The notes below the pieces were generated by a model that searched no databases, was not told the origin of the DNA, and saw only the letters and a program-made list of their open reading frames with translations. A stretch of DNA of 64,000 bases, taken from contig NZ_DJKE01000008.1 of the NCBI RefSeq assembly GCF_002434505.1, forward strand, positions 778,223-842,222, given 5' to 3'. The translations under genes and the position numbers were made by a program. Origin of the DNA: Brevundimonas sp. UBA6550 (GTDB lineage Bacteria; Pseudomonadota; Alphaproteobacteria; Caulobacterales; Caulobacteraceae). Every line of letters begins with the position of its first letter. Within the stretch, counting starts at the first letter, position 1. This document shows positions 8,093 to 18,832 of the stretch, piece by piece.

Positions 8093-9925
8093 TCAGACCT
8101 TGATCGGCAAGGCGGTGCGGATGTGGACGTCCTTCAGCTGGCGCTCCTCGGCCTCGGTCGGGGCGTTCATCAGCAGGTCCTCGCCCTGCTGGTTCAGCGG
8201 GAAGGCGATGACCTCGCGGATGGCCGTCTCCCCGGCCAGCAGCATGACGATGCGGTCGATGCCGGGGGCCAGACCGCCGTGCGGCGGGGCGCCGAAGCGG
8301 AAGGCGTTCAGCATGCCGCCGAACTGCTCCTCGACCACCGAGGCGTCGTAGCCGGCGATCTCGAACGCCTTCAGCATGATCTCGGCCTTGTGGTTCCGAA
8401 TGGCGCCCGAGCACAGCTCGTAGCCGTTGCAGACGATGTCGTACTGATAGGCGCGAATGGTCAGCGGGTCCTGCGTCTCCAGCGCCTCCAGCCCGCCCTG
8501 CGGCATGGAGAACGGGTTGTGGCTGAAGTCGACCTTCTTCTCTTCTTCCGACCATTCGAACATCGGGAAGTCGACGATCCAGCAGAATTTGAACTGGTCT
8601 TCGTCCACCAGCTTCAGCTCCGTGCCCACGCGGGTGCGGGCCAAACCGGCGAACTTGGCGAAGGTCGCAGGCAGGCCGGCGACGAAGAAGGCGGCGTCGC
8701 CCTGGCCCAGGCCCAGCGACGACATCAGGGCCTCGGTCGGCTCCTGACCCAGGTTCTTGGCGATCGGGCCGCCCCAGGCGCCCTGATCCTCGGACCAGAA
8801 GATATAGCCCAGGCCCGGCTGGCCCTCGCCCTGGGCCCAGCTGTTCATGCGGTCGCAGAAGGCGCGCGATCCGCCGGTCGGCGCCGGGATGGCCCAGACG
8901 GCGTTCTTGTCGTCGACGCCCAGAATCTTGGCGAACAGGCCGAAGCCGCCGTCGCGGAAGTGGTCGGACACCACCTGCATCTTGATCGGGTTGCGCAGGT
9001 CCGGCTTGTCCGAACCGTACCAGGCCATCGACTGGGCGTAGGTCAGGCGCTCGAAGCCCTTGTGCTCGAACGTCTCGCCGAAGTCGTTGGTGAAGACGTG
9101 CGGCTGGTCGATGGGCGACACCGGCTTGCCCTCGCCGAACTCCTCGAACACGCCGTGCATCAGCGGTTCGATGGCGGCGAAGACGTCTTCCTGGGTCACG
9201 AAGCTCATCTCGACGTCCAGCTGATAGAACTCCAGCGAACGGTCGGCGCGCAGGTCCTCGTCGCGGAAGCAGGGCGCGATCTGGAAATAGCGGTCGAAGC
9301 CCGAGACCATCAGCAGCTGTTTGAACTGCTGCGGCGCCTGGGGCAGCGCATAGAACTTGCCCGGATGCAGCCGCGACGGCACCAGGAAGTCGCGCGCCCC
9401 TTCCGGCGACGAGGCCGTCAGGATCGGTGTCTGATATTCCAGAAAGCCCTGGCCGACCATGCGCTGGCGGATCGAGGAGATCACGCGCGAGCGCAGGACG
9501 ATGTTCCTGTGCAGACGCTCGCGGCGCAGGTCCAGGAAGCGGTTGGCCAGACGGATGTCCTCGGGATATTCCTGATCGCCGAAGACCGGCATCGGCAGTT
9601 CGGCGGCTTCCGACAGCACCTCGACGCCCTGGACGCGAACTTCGATCTCGCCGGTCGGCAGGTTCGGGTTCACCACCGAGGCGTCGCGGGCCACGACCTC
9701 GCCGTCCACCTTGATGACGCTCTCGGCGCGCAGGCGCTCGACGGCGGCGAAGCCGGGCGTCTCGGGGTGCAGCACCAGCTGCGTCAGGCCGTAGTGGTCG
9801 CGCAGGTCGATGAACAAGAGGCCGCCGTGATCGCGCTTCCTGTGCACCCAGCCGGACAGGCGGACGGCGGAACCGGCGTCGGAGGCGCGAAGCGCGCCGC
9901 AGGTGTGAGAGCGATAGGCGTGCAT
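8093..9925 (-). CDS. aspS: Aspartyl-tRNA synthetase
   Basis: 610 residues. Class II synthetase charging tRNA(Asp), in many alphaproteobacteria also tRNA(Asn) for later GatCAB amidation (family knowledge). Visible are the N-terminal OB-fold anticodon-binding domain ([20 protein letters not shown]), motif 2 ([18 protein letters not shown]), the bacterial GAD insertion domain, and motif 3 ([15 protein letters not shown]). The ATG at 9925 ([10 protein letters not shown]) is the usual start for the family; the frame stays open upstream to 10021, but that extension has no homology. It is divergent from the YciI gene. Confidence 0.97.
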   Translation of the reverse strand: MHAYRSHTCGALRASDAGSAVRLSGWVHRKRDHGGLLFIDLRDHYGLTQLVLHPETPGFAAVERLRAESVIKVDGEVVARDASVVNPNLPTGEIEVRVQGVEVLSEAAELPMPVFGDQEYPEDIRLANRFLDLRRERLHRNIVLRSRVISSIRQRMVGQGFLEYQTPILTASSPEGARDFLVPSRLHPGKFYALPQAPQQFKQLLMVSGFDRYFQIAPCFRDEDLRADRSLEFYQLDVEMSFVTQEDVFAAIEPLMHGVFEEFGEGKPVSPIDQPHVFTNDFGETFEHKGFERLTYAQSMAWYGSDKPDLRNPIKMQVVSDHFRDGGFGLFAKILGVDDKNAVWAIPAPTGGSRAFCDRMNSWAQGEGQPGLGYIFWSEDQGAWGGPIAKNLGQEPTEALMSSLGLGQGDAAFFVAGLPATFAKFAGLARTRVGTELKLVDEDQFKFCWIVDFPMFEWSEEEKKVDFSHNPFSMPQGGLEALETQDPLTIRAYQYDIVCNGYELCSGAIRNHKAEIMLKAFEIAGYDASVVEEQFGGMLNAFRFGAPPHGGLAPGIDRIVMLLAGETAIREVIAFPLNQQGEDLLMNAPTEAEERQLKDVHIRTALPIKV

Positions 9926-10089
9926 GGAACGAACCGTCTGGAGACTTTGGCGGTGGAATCCGTCGCCGTCGGCGCCGGAAATCGAAGCGGCGTAGGGCGC
10001 ATCATCGCCCCGGAAAGTCAAGGTTTCAGCCGTTGCAAAGCCCCGCGCGGCGAACGATATCTTGCGTCCATCGCGTTGAAGAGGCCGCC

Positions 10090-10377
10090 ATGTTCGTCGT
10101 CACCATCACCTACACCCAGCCGATCGAAGCCATCGAGGCGCGGACGGTCGAGCATCGCGAATGGCTGGACCAGCACGTGACCAGCGGCCTGGTCATCGCC
10201 GCCGGGCCGATGGTTCCGCGCACCGGCGGGGTGTTGGTCGTCGCTAGCCGGGGCACGAAGGAAGAGTTGGAGACCCTGCTGAAGGACGACCCGTTCCAGA
10301 TTCACGGTCTGGCCGACTATGCGGTCACGGAGTTCAAGGCCGGCAAGCTGAACCCCGCCCTGGCTCCGTTCGCCTGA
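10090..10377 (+). CDS. YciI-family protein
   Basis: 95 residues, one YciI/ferredoxin-like alpha-beta domain. The conserved His and Asp sit in the [12 protein letters not shown] region, with AAGPM and the ADYAVTEF strand following. A TTG further upstream in frame (10033) is unlikely to be used; the ATG at 10090 matches family length. The biochemical role of these small proteins is mostly unknown. It is transcribed divergently from aspS across a gap of 164 bases. Confidence 0.88.
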   Translation: MFVVTITYTQPIEAIEARTVEHREWLDQHVTSGLVIAAGPMVPRTGGVLVVASRGTKEELETLLKDDPFQIHGLADYAVTEFKAGKLNPALAPFA

Positions 10378-10464
10378 TTTCATCCACAGCGACGCGGCTT
10401 CCCTCCCCGGAACCAACAGAGGCGCGCCGACGCGGTTAATCCCGGCCTCTGCTATGACGGGGTC

Positions 10465-11139
10465 ATGACCGCGCTGAGCGCCCCGTCCCGTCCGACCGCC
10501 GAACAGCTGCGCCTGCCGCTGGAGCGTCATGCCGTGGGCGAGGCCTTCGTGGTGTCGGACAGCAACGCCGAGGCGGCCGCCGTGCTGGGCCGCTGGCCGG
10601 ACGGGGTCGCGCCCGTGCTGGCGCTGCATGGCCCGGCCGGGTCGGGCAAGAGCCGCCTGGCCGCCGACTGGGCAGAACGGGTCGGGGCCGCGCCGCTGAC
10701 CGGCGCGGAGGCGGCCCTGATCGATCCGCAGGAGCTGGAGGGCCGGCCGGTGCTGCTGGACGACGCCGACCAGGCCGACGACGAGAGCCTGTTTCACCTG
10801 ATCAACCTGGCCGGTTCGGGCGGGGGGGCGCTGCTGATGGCGTCTCGCCTGGCGCCGCGTCAGTGGTCGGTCGCCCTGCCCGACCTGCGCTCGCGGCTGG
10901 ACGCGATGCGGACCGTGGCGGTCCAGGCGCCCGACGACGCGGTGCTGTCGGCCATCCTGCGCGCCCGTTTCTCGGAACGCAGCATCACCCCGGCCGACGA
11001 GGTGATCGACTATCTGGTGCGCCGCCTGGACCGATCCGGCGACGCCGCCGCCACGGTGGTCGAGCGGCTGGACGCCCTGCATCGTCCGGTCACGCGCGTC
11101 CTGGCCCGACAGGTGCTGGACGCGATGGACGCCGGCTGA
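10465..11139 (+). CDS. hdaA: HdaA/DnaA-related regulatory AAA+ protein
   Basis: 224 residues. Homologue of the DnaA AAA+ domain without the DNA-binding domain IV. It has the N-terminal clamp-binding-type motif QLRLPL (residues 15-20), Walker A GPAGSGKS (about 56-63), Walker B-like VLLDDADQ, and the lid region ending ITRVLARQVLDA-like. Hda/HdaA with the replisome clamp promotes ATP hydrolysis by DnaA after initiation. In Caulobacterales this keeps replication to once per cycle. It lies just upstream of the DUF3617 lipoprotein and ppk-ppx. Confidence 0.85.
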   Translation: MTALSAPSRPTAEQLRLPLERHAVGEAFVVSDSNAEAAAVLGRWPDGVAPVLALHGPAGSGKSRLAADWAERVGAAPLTGAEAALIDPQELEGRPVLLDDADQADDESLFHLINLAGSGGGALLMASRLAPRQWSVALPDLRSRLDAMRTVAVQAPDDAVLSAILRARFSERSITPADEVIDYLVRRLDRSGDAAATVVERLDALHRPVTRVLARQVLDAMDAG

Positions 11140-11265
11140 AATCCCGACATTCGGGATATGCACAACTTCGCGTTGGGAATCGTGGCTGAATTTTGAACGC
11201 TTAGCTTTGCCTTGGCGTTGAGCCGCCGGAGCGACCTTGCGCTCCAGCAAACGGGAAACGTCCAA

Positions 11266-11766
11266 ATGCGTGTTCAGCTTGTCTTGATTTCCGCCGTCGC
11301 CCTGCTCGCGGCCTGCTCCAACGGCGACAACGCCAAGACGGCCAAGGGCGAAACCGCCGCGCCGGAGACCGCCTCCATGCCCGCGCCGCAGCCGGGCCTG
11401 TGGCAACAGACCGTATCCGCCGCGCAAATGCCGCAGCCGACGACGATGAAGATCTGCATCGGCGAGACCGCGCCCGGCTCCAACCCCTTCAACGCGCCGC
11501 AACAAGGCGTGACCTGCAGCGAGAACAGCGTCAAATCGGCGCCGGGCGGGGCCGAGTTCCACGCTGTCTGCAACGCCCAGGGCATGACGGTGACGTCGGA
11601 CGGCAAGGTGTCCGGCGACATGCGCACAGCCTATAAGGTGGACATCACCACCAAGACCACCGGCCCCAACGTCCCGCCGGCCATGGCCGAGATGAAGATG
11701 ACCATCGACGCCAAACGTCTGGGCGACTGCCCGGCCGGCACGGCGCCGAACACCATCGTCCAGTAA
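11266..11766 (+). CDS. DUF3617 family lipoprotein
   Basis: 166 residues from the ATG at 11266. A lipoprotein signal has lipobox LLAAC (cysteine about residue 17) and a low-complexity Ala/Thr linker. The DUF3617 domain follows, recognisable by PGLWQQTVSA, MKICIGE and GMTVTSDGKVSGDMRTAYKV with paired cysteines. It is probably periplasmic and membrane-anchored. Function is unknown. An in-frame start at 11212 would bury the signal peptide and is not preferred. Confidence 0.85.
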   Translation: MRVQLVLISAVALLAACSNGDNAKTAKGETAAPETASMPAPQPGLWQQTVSAAQMPQPTTMKICIGETAPGSNPFNAPQQGVTCSENSVKSAPGGAEFHAVCNAQGMTVTSDGKVSGDMRTAYKVDITTKTTGPNVPPAMAEMKMTIDAKRLGDCPAGTAPNTIVQ

Positions 11767-11862
11767 CCGACACAGCCGGGGCGGCCGTTTCGTCGCCCCG
11801 GCGCTTCACGATTTTCGCCGCGCCCGCTTGCGGCCGTCACAGACGCGCGCGAGAACCGGACC

Positions 11863-14079
11863 ATGACCGACGCCGCGATCCATGACGACACCCGAGGCGA
11901 AGAGGTTCCCGCCTCTCGCGCCCCCCAGCTGGCCCTCAGCGAAGAACTGATGACCTCGCCCAGCCGGTTCTTCAATCGCGAGACCTCCTGGCTGGCCTTC
12001 AACGAGCGGGTGCTGGAGGAAGCGGCCAACCCCAACCATCCGCTGCTTGAGCGGCTGCGTTTCCTGTCGATCTCGGCCAATAATCTGGACGAGTTCTTCA
12101 TGACCCGCGTCGCCGGCCTGAAGGGCCAGTTGCGCGAGCGGGTGCGGGTTCTGTCTTCCGATGGCCTGACGCCGGCCGAACAGCTGGAGCGGATCAATGT
12201 CGCCGCCGGCGAACTGATGGCCGAACAGCAGCTGCGCTGGCGCCAGCTGAAGAAGGAGCTGACCGTCGCCGGCATCGAGGTCGTCGACCGCCAGCGCATC
12301 ACCAAGACCGAGCGCGAGCGGCTGGAGCCCGAGTTCCTGAACCAGCTGTTCGCGGTTCTGACGCCGCTGGCCATCGACCCGGCGCACCCCTTCCCCTTCC
12401 TGCCCAACCTGGGCTTCTCCCTGGCGCTGAAGCTGAAGCGCAAGGGCGAGACCAAGACCTTCTACGCCCTGGTGCCGGTGCCGACCCAGGTGCGCCGGTT
12501 CTGGGAGCTGCCCACCGACGGCCGGTCCACGCCGGGGCACAAGCGGTTCATCACGTTGGAAAACGTGCTGCTCCTTTTCATCGACCACCTGTTCCCCGGC
12601 TGCGAGGTCCAGGAAAAGGGCGTGCTGCGCCTGATCCGCGATTCGGACATCGAGATCGAGGAAGAGGCCGAGGACCTGGTGCTGGAGTTCGAGGAGGCGC
12701 TGAAGCAGCGGCGCCTGGGCTCGGTCGTGCGGGTCAAGATCGAGGCGTCCATGCCCGCCGACCTGCGCGACTTCATCGTCGGCGAACTGGAGGCGGCGCC
12801 CCAGGACGTGGTTCTGGTGGACGGGATGCTGGGTCTGGCCCAGTTGTCGGACCTGATCGGCGGCGGCCACCCGGATCTGAAGTTCAAGGGCTATGAGCCG
12901 CGCTATCCCGAGCGGGTGCGCGACAACGGCGGCGACGTCTTCGCCGCCATCCGCGAAAAGGACATGCTGATCCACCACCCGTTCGAGAGTTTCGACGTGG
13001 TGGTGCAGTTCCTGCGTCAGGCCGCGCGCGACCCGAACGTCATCGCGATCAAACAGACCCTGTACCGCACCTCCAAGGACAGCCCGATCGTCGCCGCCCT
13101 GATCGAGGCGGCCGAGAACGGCAAGAACGTCACCGCCCTGGTCGAACTGAAGGCCCGGTTCGACGAAGAGGCCAATCTGCGCTGGGCGCGGGCGATGGAG
13201 CGGGCCGGCGTCCACGTCGTCTTCGGCTTCGTCGAATACAAGACCCACGCCAAGGTCAGCGTGGTGGTTCGCCGCGAGGGCGATGCGCTGAAGACCTATT
13301 GCCACTTCGGCACCGGCAACTATCACCCGGTCACGGCCAAGATCTACACCGACCTGTCGCTGTTCTCCTGCGATCCCGTGCTGGGGCGCGATGCGACCAA
13401 GGTGTTCAACTATATCACCGGCTATGCGACGCCCGACCATCTGGAAGCCCTGGTGGTGTCGCCGCTGAACATGAAGTCGACCCTGATCGAGCTGATCGGC
13501 AAGGAGATGTCGGCCGCCGCCATGGGCAAGCCCGCCGCCATCTGGGTCAAGCTGAACTCGCTGGTGGACGTGGAGATCATCGACGCCCTTTACCGCGCCA
13601 GCCAGTGGGGCGTGCGGATCGACCTGGTGGTGCGCGGCATCTGCTGCCTGCGGCCCGGCGTGACGGGCCTGTCGGAGAACATCCGGGTCAAGTCCATCGT
13701 CGGCCGCTTCCTGGAACACAGCCGCATCGTCTGTTTCGCCAACGGCAAGGACCTGCCGCACGACAAGGCCAAGGTCTTCATCTCCTCGGCCGACTGGATG
13801 ACGCGCAACCTGGACCGCCGGGTCGAGCTGATGACGCCGATCCGAAACGCCACCGTCCACGACCAGGTTCTGGACCAGATCATGGTCGCAAACCTGAAGG
13901 ACGACGCGCAAAGCTGGGTTCTGGACGCCGAAGGGCGCTATACCCGCGTCGCGCCCGCCGATCCCGAGCGGCCCTTCTCGGCCCACAAATACTTCATGAC
14001 CAACCCCAGCCTTTCGGGACGCGGCCGCAAGGCCAAGAGCCTGCCCGCCGTCCTGCGCTACGAGCGTCCCGGCCGCTGA
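11863..14079 (+). CDS. ppk: Polyphosphate kinase 1
   Basis: 738 residues, full length for PPK1. It reversibly makes inorganic polyphosphate from ATP. The N-terminal domain has [15 protein letters not shown] and [16 protein letters not shown]. The phospholipase-D-like catalytic domains carry [17 protein letters not shown], the autophosphorylated histidine in KTHAKVSVV (about residue 466), HFGTGNYH, and a second histidine in the LEHSRI region. Its stop overlaps the ppx start (TGATG), so kinase and phosphatase are translationally coupled and act in opposite directions on the same polymer. Confidence 0.97.
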   Translation: MTDAAIHDDTRGEEVPASRAPQLALSEELMTSPSRFFNRETSWLAFNERVLEEAANPNHPLLERLRFLSISANNLDEFFMTRVAGLKGQLRERVRVLSSDGLTPAEQLERINVAAGELMAEQQLRWRQLKKELTVAGIEVVDRQRITKTERERLEPEFLNQLFAVLTPLAIDPAHPFPFLPNLGFSLALKLKRKGETKTFYALVPVPTQVRRFWELPTDGRSTPGHKRFITLENVLLLFIDHLFPGCEVQEKGVLRLIRDSDIEIEEEAEDLVLEFEEALKQRRLGSVVRVKIEASMPADLRDFIVGELEAAPQDVVLVDGMLGLAQLSDLIGGGHPDLKFKGYEPRYPERVRDNGGDVFAAIREKDMLIHHPFESFDVVVQFLRQAARDPNVIAIKQTLYRTSKDSPIVAALIEAAENGKNVTALVELKARFDEEANLRWARAMERAGVHVVFGFVEYKTHAKVSVVVRREGDALKTYCHFGTGNYHPVTAKIYTDLSLFSCDPVLGRDATKVFNYITGYATPDHLEALVVSPLNMKSTLIELIGKEMSAAAMGKPAAIWVKLNSLVDVEIIDALYRASQWGVRIDLVVRGICCLRPGVTGLSENIRVKSIVGRFLEHSRIVCFANGKDLPHDKAKVFISSADWMTRNLDRRVELMTPIRNATVHDQVLDQIMVANLKDDAQSWVLDAEGRYTRVAPADPERPFSAHKYFMTNPSLSGRGRKAKSLPAVLRYERPGR

Positions 14080-15566
14080 TGCCCGACGCCGTGCTGACCG
14101 ACCGCGACATCGCGGCCATCGACATCGGCTCCAACTCGGTGCGGCTGGTGCTGTACCGGCTGGAGGGCCGGGCGATCTGGACCGTCTATAACGAGAAGGT
14201 GCTGGCCGGCCTGGGCCGCGACCTGCCGACGACGCGCAAACTGTCGTCGGAAGGGGTTGTCATGGCGATGACGGCGCTGCGCCGCTTCGCCGCCGTGCTG
14301 GAGGGCGTGCGGCCGGATACGACCCTGATCGCCGCCACCGCCGCCGTGCGCGAAGCCCTGGACGGGCCGGAGTTCTGCGAGCGCGTCGCCGCCGAGACCG
14401 GGCTGAACATCCGCGTCCTGTCGGGCGAGGAAGAGGCCAAATACGCCGCCATGGGCGTGCTGGCCGGCGCGCCCCTGGCCCACGGCGTCTCGGCCGACAT
14501 GGGCGGCGCCAGTCTGGAGCTGACCCGACTGAACGGAGACGGGGTGGAACATGGGCTGACCCTGCCGCTTGGGCCGTTCGCCCTGGCCGACGGCAAGGGG
14601 TTCGACGCCGACCGGATCAAGGCCCGCATCGACCAGGCGTTGAAGCCCGTCGCGGCCCAGTTCAGAAGCGACCGCCTCTACGCCGTCGGCGGCGCCTGGC
14701 GCACTCTGGCCCAGGTGCAGATGGCGCTGAAATCCTATCCGCTGCGGGTCGTGCATCAGTATCAGATGTCGGCCGAGGACGCGCTGGAGACCGCGCGGCT
14801 GGTGGCGCAGCAGTCGGTCGCCAGCCTGGCCAAACTGCCCGGCGTGTCCAAGAAGCGCGCCGAGACCCTGCCCTACGCCGGCCTGGTGCTGGAGGGGCTG
14901 ATCAAGCATCTGGGCCTGAAACAGATCGAGATGTCGGCCTGGGGCGTGCGCGAGGGCCTGTTGTTCGAGACGCTGGACGAGGCGACGCGCACGGCCGATC
15001 CGCTGCTGGCCGGCTGCACCGCGCTGGGCGGACGCCAGGGCGTGGCCCCCGCCCTGCCCGGCGCGCTGAACGGCTGGATTTCCGAGATCGTCGCCGCCCT
15101 GCCCGAGGTGTTCGGGACGGAGCGCGACGCCGTTCTGGTCGGCGCCGCCTGCCGCCTGGCGGATCTAGGCGCACGGCTGCATCCCGACCACCGGCTGGAG
15201 CTTGTGTTCGACCAGGTGCTGCGCGCCCCGGTCGCCGGCATCAGCCACGTGGAGCGCGCCTTCCTGGCCAGCGCGATGAACGCCCGATACGGCGGCGCGC
15301 CCGCCACGCCCCAGCCCGAGGTCATCGACCGGCTGCTGGACGGCGACGCGGCCAAACGCGCCCGCGCCCTGGGCCTGGCCATCCGCCTGGCCTGCGACCT
15401 GTCCGGCCGCTCGCCGCAACTGCTGGCCAACGCCACGGCGCGCGTGAAGGGCGGCGACCTGCGCCTGACCGCGACGGAAGGCTATGCCGACGTCCTGCTG
15501 GGCGAGCAGACGAAGAAGCGCGCCAAGGCCCTGGCCGAGGCGATGGATCTGGGGCTGAGGATTTGA
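14079..15566 (+). CDS. ppx: Exopolyphosphatase (Ppx/GppA family)
   Basis: 495 residues. It degrades polyphosphate or pppGpp (GppA-type activity cannot be excluded). The actin-like ATPase fold shows phosphate 1 motif AAIDIGSNSVRLV, ATAAVREA, GEEEAKYAAMGVL and the phosphate 2 motif SADMGGASLEL; an HD-like C-terminal domain follows. The ATG at 14079 overlaps the ppk stop. The gene is followed by a palindromic repeat. Confidence 0.95.
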   Translation: MPDAVLTDRDIAAIDIGSNSVRLVLYRLEGRAIWTVYNEKVLAGLGRDLPTTRKLSSEGVVMAMTALRRFAAVLEGVRPDTTLIAATAAVREALDGPEFCERVAAETGLNIRVLSGEEEAKYAAMGVLAGAPLAHGVSADMGGASLELTRLNGDGVEHGLTLPLGPFALADGKGFDADRIKARIDQALKPVAAQFRSDRLYAVGGAWRTLAQVQMALKSYPLRVVHQYQMSAEDALETARLVAQQSVASLAKLPGVSKKRAETLPYAGLVLEGLIKHLGLKQIEMSAWGVREGLLFETLDEATRTADPLLAGCTALGGRQGVAPALPGALNGWISEIVAALPEVFGTERDAVLVGAACRLADLGARLHPDHRLELVFDQVLRAPVAGISHVERAFLASAMNARYGGAPATPQPEVIDRLLDGDAAKRARALGLAIRLACDLSGRSPQLLANATARVKGGDLRLTATEGYADVLLGEQTKKRAKALAEAMDLGLRI

Positions 15567-15574
15567 GGCCAAGG

Positions 15575-15720
15575 TCTCCTCCCCACTGAGTGGGGAGGTG
15601 GCGCGGCGCGCCTTCCGCGCCGTGACGGAGGGGCTCTAAGCCGTGTCACAGGCGCCTGTGGGACTTCAAGAGCCCCTCAACCGCTTCGCGGTCCCCCTCC
15701 CCGCAAAGCGGGGAGGAGAC
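15575..15720. repeat. Palindromic intergenic repeat, family C
   Basis: It begins TCTCCTCCCC and ends GGGGAGGAGA as reverse complements, with nested hairpins inside (CCCCACTGAGTGGGG; GGCGCGGCGCGCC) and an internal GAGGGGCTCT/AGAGCCCCTC pair. It fills nearly the whole gap between the convergent ppx and rnd genes and may act as a terminator. Only this copy is seen in the window. Confidence 0.75.
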
Positions 15721-15727
15721 GTTCAGC

Positions 15728-16876
15728 CTACTCGATCTCGACGACCTCGACCCGCGCGCCGTTCAGGACCAGGGCGATCTCGCCGCGCTTCAGCTTCAGC
15801 GCGTCCTCGCCGAAAATCTGACGGCGCCAGCCCTTCATGGCGTCGATGTCGGCGTCGTCGCTGATGGCGATCTTCTCCAGGTCCGCGACCGTGGCGATCA
15901 GTTTGGAGGCCACGCCGGCGTTGTCGCTCTTGGCCTTCAGCAGCACCTTCAACAGCTCCACCACGGACGGCGGGGCCGGCTGTCGGTGGGCCGGGCGCTC
16001 CATCTCGGGGGCGAAGGCTTCAGGATCGGCCAGGACGCGCTTCAGCTCATCGGCCAGCTCCAGCCCCAGGCGCGAGCCGCCGAATCCCTTGGGCACCGAA
16101 CGCAGACGGTTGAAGGCGTCCGGGTCGGTCGGGGTCTGCTGGGCGATCTCGTCCACGCCCTCGTCCTTCAGGATGCGGCCCCGCGGCTGGTCCCGCTCCT
16201 GCGCCGCCCGCTCGCGCCAGACGGCCACGGCCTTGAAGGCGGCCAGGTATTTGGCCGAGAATTTCTTGGGTTTCAGCCGCTTCCAAGCGTTCTCGGGATT
16301 GGTGTCATACAGGGCCGGATCGGTCAGGCCCTCCATCTCCGACATCACCCAGTCCAGCCGGCCTTCCTTCTGCAACCGGTCGCGCAGCTTGGGATAAAGC
16401 GCCGCCAGATGGGTCACGTCGCCCAGCGCATAGACCAGTTGGTTCTCCGACAGCGGCCGGCGCGCCCAGTCGGTGAAGCGGCTGCCCTTGTCCACCTCGA
16501 TCCGCAGCGTCTGCCGCACCAACGAATCATAGGCGACCTGCTCGCCGAAGCCCGCCGCCATGGCCGCGACCTGGGTGTCGAACAGGGGTTTGGGCATGGT
16601 GCCCAGCCGCACGAAGATCTCCACGTCCTGACGGCAGGCGTGGAAGACCTTGACGATCCTCTCGTCGCGCAACAGGTCCAGGAACGGCTCCAGGTCCAGC
16701 CCCTCGGCCATCGGGTCGATGATGGCGGCATGGTCGGCCGAGGCGGCCTGGATCAGGCACAGCCGGGGCCAATAGGTCGTTTCCCGCATGAACTCGGTGT
16801 CGACCGTGATGAAGGGGGCGGAGGATACGCGGGCGCAGAACTCGGCCAGCGCCTCATTGGTGGTGATCGGCGTCAT
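15728..16876 (-). CDS. rnd: Ribonuclease D
   Basis: 382 residues. 3'-5' exoribonuclease of tRNA and stable RNA maturation. DEDDy exonuclease motifs: Exo I VDTEFMRE (about residues 23-30), Exo [15 protein letters not shown], and Exo [12 protein letters not shown]. An HRDC domain follows (about 205-290: [18 protein letters not shown]...QPRGRILKD). The ATG at 16876 is preferred over an in-frame start at 16927. It is divergent from purM with a gap of only 80 bases, so their promoters must share that space. Confidence 0.93.
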   Translation of the reverse strand: MTPITTNEALAEFCARVSSAPFITVDTEFMRETTYWPRLCLIQAASADHAAIIDPMAEGLDLEPFLDLLRDERIVKVFHACRQDVEIFVRLGTMPKPLFDTQVAAMAAGFGEQVAYDSLVRQTLRIEVDKGSRFTDWARRPLSENQLVYALGDVTHLAALYPKLRDRLQKEGRLDWVMSEMEGLTDPALYDTNPENAWKRLKPKKFSAKYLAAFKAVAVWRERAAQERDQPRGRILKDEGVDEIAQQTPTDPDAFNRLRSVPKGFGGSRLGLELADELKRVLADPEAFAPEMERPAHRQPAPPSVVELLKVLLKAKSDNAGVASKLIATVADLEKIAISDDADIDAMKGWRRQIFGEDALKLKRGEIALVLNGARVEVVEIE

Positions 16877-16956
16877 TCCGGTGCTATAGCCCCCCGCAAC
16901 CCATGTGTGGCAAGACCCGCGCTGCATTTCCGCCCCGATTCCAGGCCCAAAGATCC

Positions 16957-17994
16957 ATGAGCGACACCCAAAAGCCTCTCGAAAACGGCCTGACCTACGC
17001 CGATGCGGGCGTGGACATCGACGCCGGCGAAATGCTGGTCGAACACATCAAACCGCTGGCCAAGTCCACGGCCCGCCCCGGATCGGAGCCTTCGCTGGGC
17101 GGTTTCGGCGCCCTGTTCGACCTGAAGGCCGCCGGGTTCGAGGATCCGCTGATCGTCTCCACGACGGACGGCGTGGGCACCAAGCTGAAGATCGCCATCG
17201 AGACCGGCCGTCATGACGGCGTGGGCGTCGACCTGGTCGCCATGTGCGTCAACGACCTGCTGGCCCAGGGCGCCGAGCCGCTGCTGTTCCTCGACTATTA
17301 CGCCACGGGCCGCCTTGAGATCGACGCCGCCCGCCGCGTCGTCGCCGGCATCGCCGAGGGCTGCCGCCAGGCCGGGGCCGCCCTGGTCGGCGGCGAAACC
17401 GCCGAAATGCCGGGCATGTACACCGACGGCGACTACGATCTGGCGGGCTTCAGCCTGGGCGCCGTCGAACGCGGCCACGCCTTGCCCTATCTGGATCGCC
17501 AGGCGGCCGGCGACGTCATCATCGGCCTGGCCTCCACCGGCCCGCACTCGAACGGCTATTCGCTGGTGCGCAAGGTGGTCGAGAAGTCCGGCCTGGCCTG
17601 GGGCGACGACGCCCCCTTCGCCAAGGACCGTTCGCTGGCCCAGGCCCTGATGGAGCCGACCCGCATCTATGTGAAGCCGGTCCTGCCGATCATGAAGGCG
17701 GGCCTGGTCAAGGGCGCGGCCCACATCACCGGCGGCGGCCTGATCGAAAACCCGCCGCGCTGCATCGCCGAGGGTCTGCAGGCCAAGTTCGACTGGGACG
17801 CCTGGCCCATGCCCGCCGTGTTCCAGTGGCTGGCCGAGACCGGCGGAATCAGCGACCACGAGATGCGCCGCACCTTCAACTGCGGCGTCGGCTTCATCCT
17901 GATCGTCTCGCCCGAGAACGCCGAGCCGGTCCTGGCCGCCCTGCTCAACGCCGGCGAAGTCGCCTTCGTCTGCGGACAGCTGGAAGCGGCCTGA
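16957..17994 (+). CDS. purM: Phosphoribosylformylglycinamidine cyclo-ligase (AIR synthetase)
   Basis: 345 residues. ATP-dependent closure of FGAM to AIR, step five of de novo purine synthesis. Motifs: [13 protein letters not shown] at the N-terminus, [52 protein letters not shown] and [13 protein letters not shown]. The start at 16957 gives the family N-terminus; an upstream in-frame ATG at 16903 lacks homology. purN starts 4 bases after the stop, a common alphaproteobacterial pair. Confidence 0.97.
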   Translation: MSDTQKPLENGLTYADAGVDIDAGEMLVEHIKPLAKSTARPGSEPSLGGFGALFDLKAAGFEDPLIVSTTDGVGTKLKIAIETGRHDGVGVDLVAMCVNDLLAQGAEPLLFLDYYATGRLEIDAARRVVAGIAEGCRQAGAALVGGETAEMPGMYTDGDYDLAGFSLGAVERGHALPYLDRQAAGDVIIGLASTGPHSNGYSLVRKVVEKSGLAWGDDAPFAKDRSLAQALMEPTRIYVKPVLPIMKAGLVKGAAHITGGGLIENPPRCIAEGLQAKFDWDAWPMPAVFQWLAETGGISDHEMRRTFNCGVGFILIVSPENAEPVLAALLNAGEVAFVCGQLEAA

Positions 17995-17998
17995 TACC

Positions 17999-18583
17999 GT
18001 GAAGACGCGCGTCGCCGTCCTGATCTCCGGGGCGGGCTCCAACATGGCGGCCCTGATCGACGCCGGACAGGCGCCGGACAGCGGCTATGAGGTCGGGCTG
18101 GTGGTGTCCAACGTCGAGGGCGCGGGCGGGCTGGCCATCGCGGCGGCCAAGGGCGTGGCGACCGCGACCGTGGCCCACAAGCCTTTCGGCAAGGACCGCG
18201 AGGCGCATGAGCGGGCCGTGGACGCCGTGCTGCGCGACGCCGGGATCGAGGTCGTGGCCTTGGCCGGCTATATGCGGGTGCTGACCCCCTGGCTGGTCGG
18301 CGGCTGGCGCGGGCGGATGCTGAACATCCACCCCAGCCTTCTGCCGCTGTATCCAGGTCTCGACACCCACGCCCGCGCCATCGCCGCCGGCGACGCCGAG
18401 GCGGGCTGCACCGTGCATCTGGTGACGGAAGGCGTCGACGAAGGCCCGATCCTGGGCCAGGCGCACGTGCCGATCGTCGCGGGCGATACGCCGGACGCTC
18501 TGGCCGAACGGGTCAAGACGGCGGAGCATGGGCTGTATCCGAGTGTGCTGGACACGTTCTGCCGGGGTTTGGGGCGGGGTTAA
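17999..18583 (+). CDS. purN: Phosphoribosylglycinamide formyltransferase
   Basis: 194 residues, GTG start at 17999. It transfers a formyl group from 10-formyl-THF to GAR, step three of purine synthesis. Motifs: RVAVLISGAGSNMAALI, the active-site region LAGYMRVLTPWLV with MLNIHPSLLPLYPG (catalytic Asn and His), and HLVTEGVDEGPILGQ (catalytic Asp region). Directly downstream of purM with 4 bases between. Confidence 0.96.
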   Translation: MKTRVAVLISGAGSNMAALIDAGQAPDSGYEVGLVVSNVEGAGGLAIAAAKGVATATVAHKPFGKDREAHERAVDAVLRDAGIEVVALAGYMRVLTPWLVGGWRGRMLNIHPSLLPLYPGLDTHARAIAAGDAEAGCTVHLVTEGVDEGPILGQAHVPIVAGDTPDALAERVKTAEHGLYPSVLDTFCRGLGRG

Positions 18584-18604
18584 GGCCCCTTCCTCCTCCC
18601 CATC

Positions 18605-18713
18605 CGTCATCCTAGGCCTTGTGCCTAGGATCCATAATCCCGGTGTTAAGCGCAGCCTGCGCCCTGTTCGAACAGCGAGCGTATGGATCCTAGGCACAAG
18701 GCCTAGGATGACG
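18605..18713. repeat. Palindromic intergenic repeat, family B, copy 1
   Basis: The ends, starting CGTCATCCTAGGCCTTG, are perfect inverted repeats of about 30 bases. Each arm also has its own small hairpin CCTAGGC-N5-GCCTAGG. The second copy is at 49865-49991. The AvrII-type CCTAGG core is rare elsewhere in this GC-rich sequence. It lies between purN and the M13 peptidase gene. Confidence 0.88.
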
Positions 18714-18832
18714 GATTCAAGTGTAGGCAGCGCTTCCCGATCAACCCGCCCCAAAGATTACAAAAACGTCATGCGACAGACCGCCGCACCGGCGCGATGG
18801 TGCCGCCGATCAAAATCGGGACCCTGTCTTCC

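Noticed and set aside
9926..10021. N-terminal extension of aspS
   Set aside because: The family starts at MHAYR; the upstream codons have no homology and overlap the divergent promoter region.
13299..14078. Open extension upstream of ppx inside ppk
   Set aside because: It is the shifted frame of ppk. The true ppx start is the ATG overlapping the ppk stop at 14079.
18605..18713. Insertion sequence or CRISPR interpretation of the palindromic repeats
   Set aside because: The elements are 110-150 bases, carry no open frame, show no regular spacer array and have no clear target duplications.
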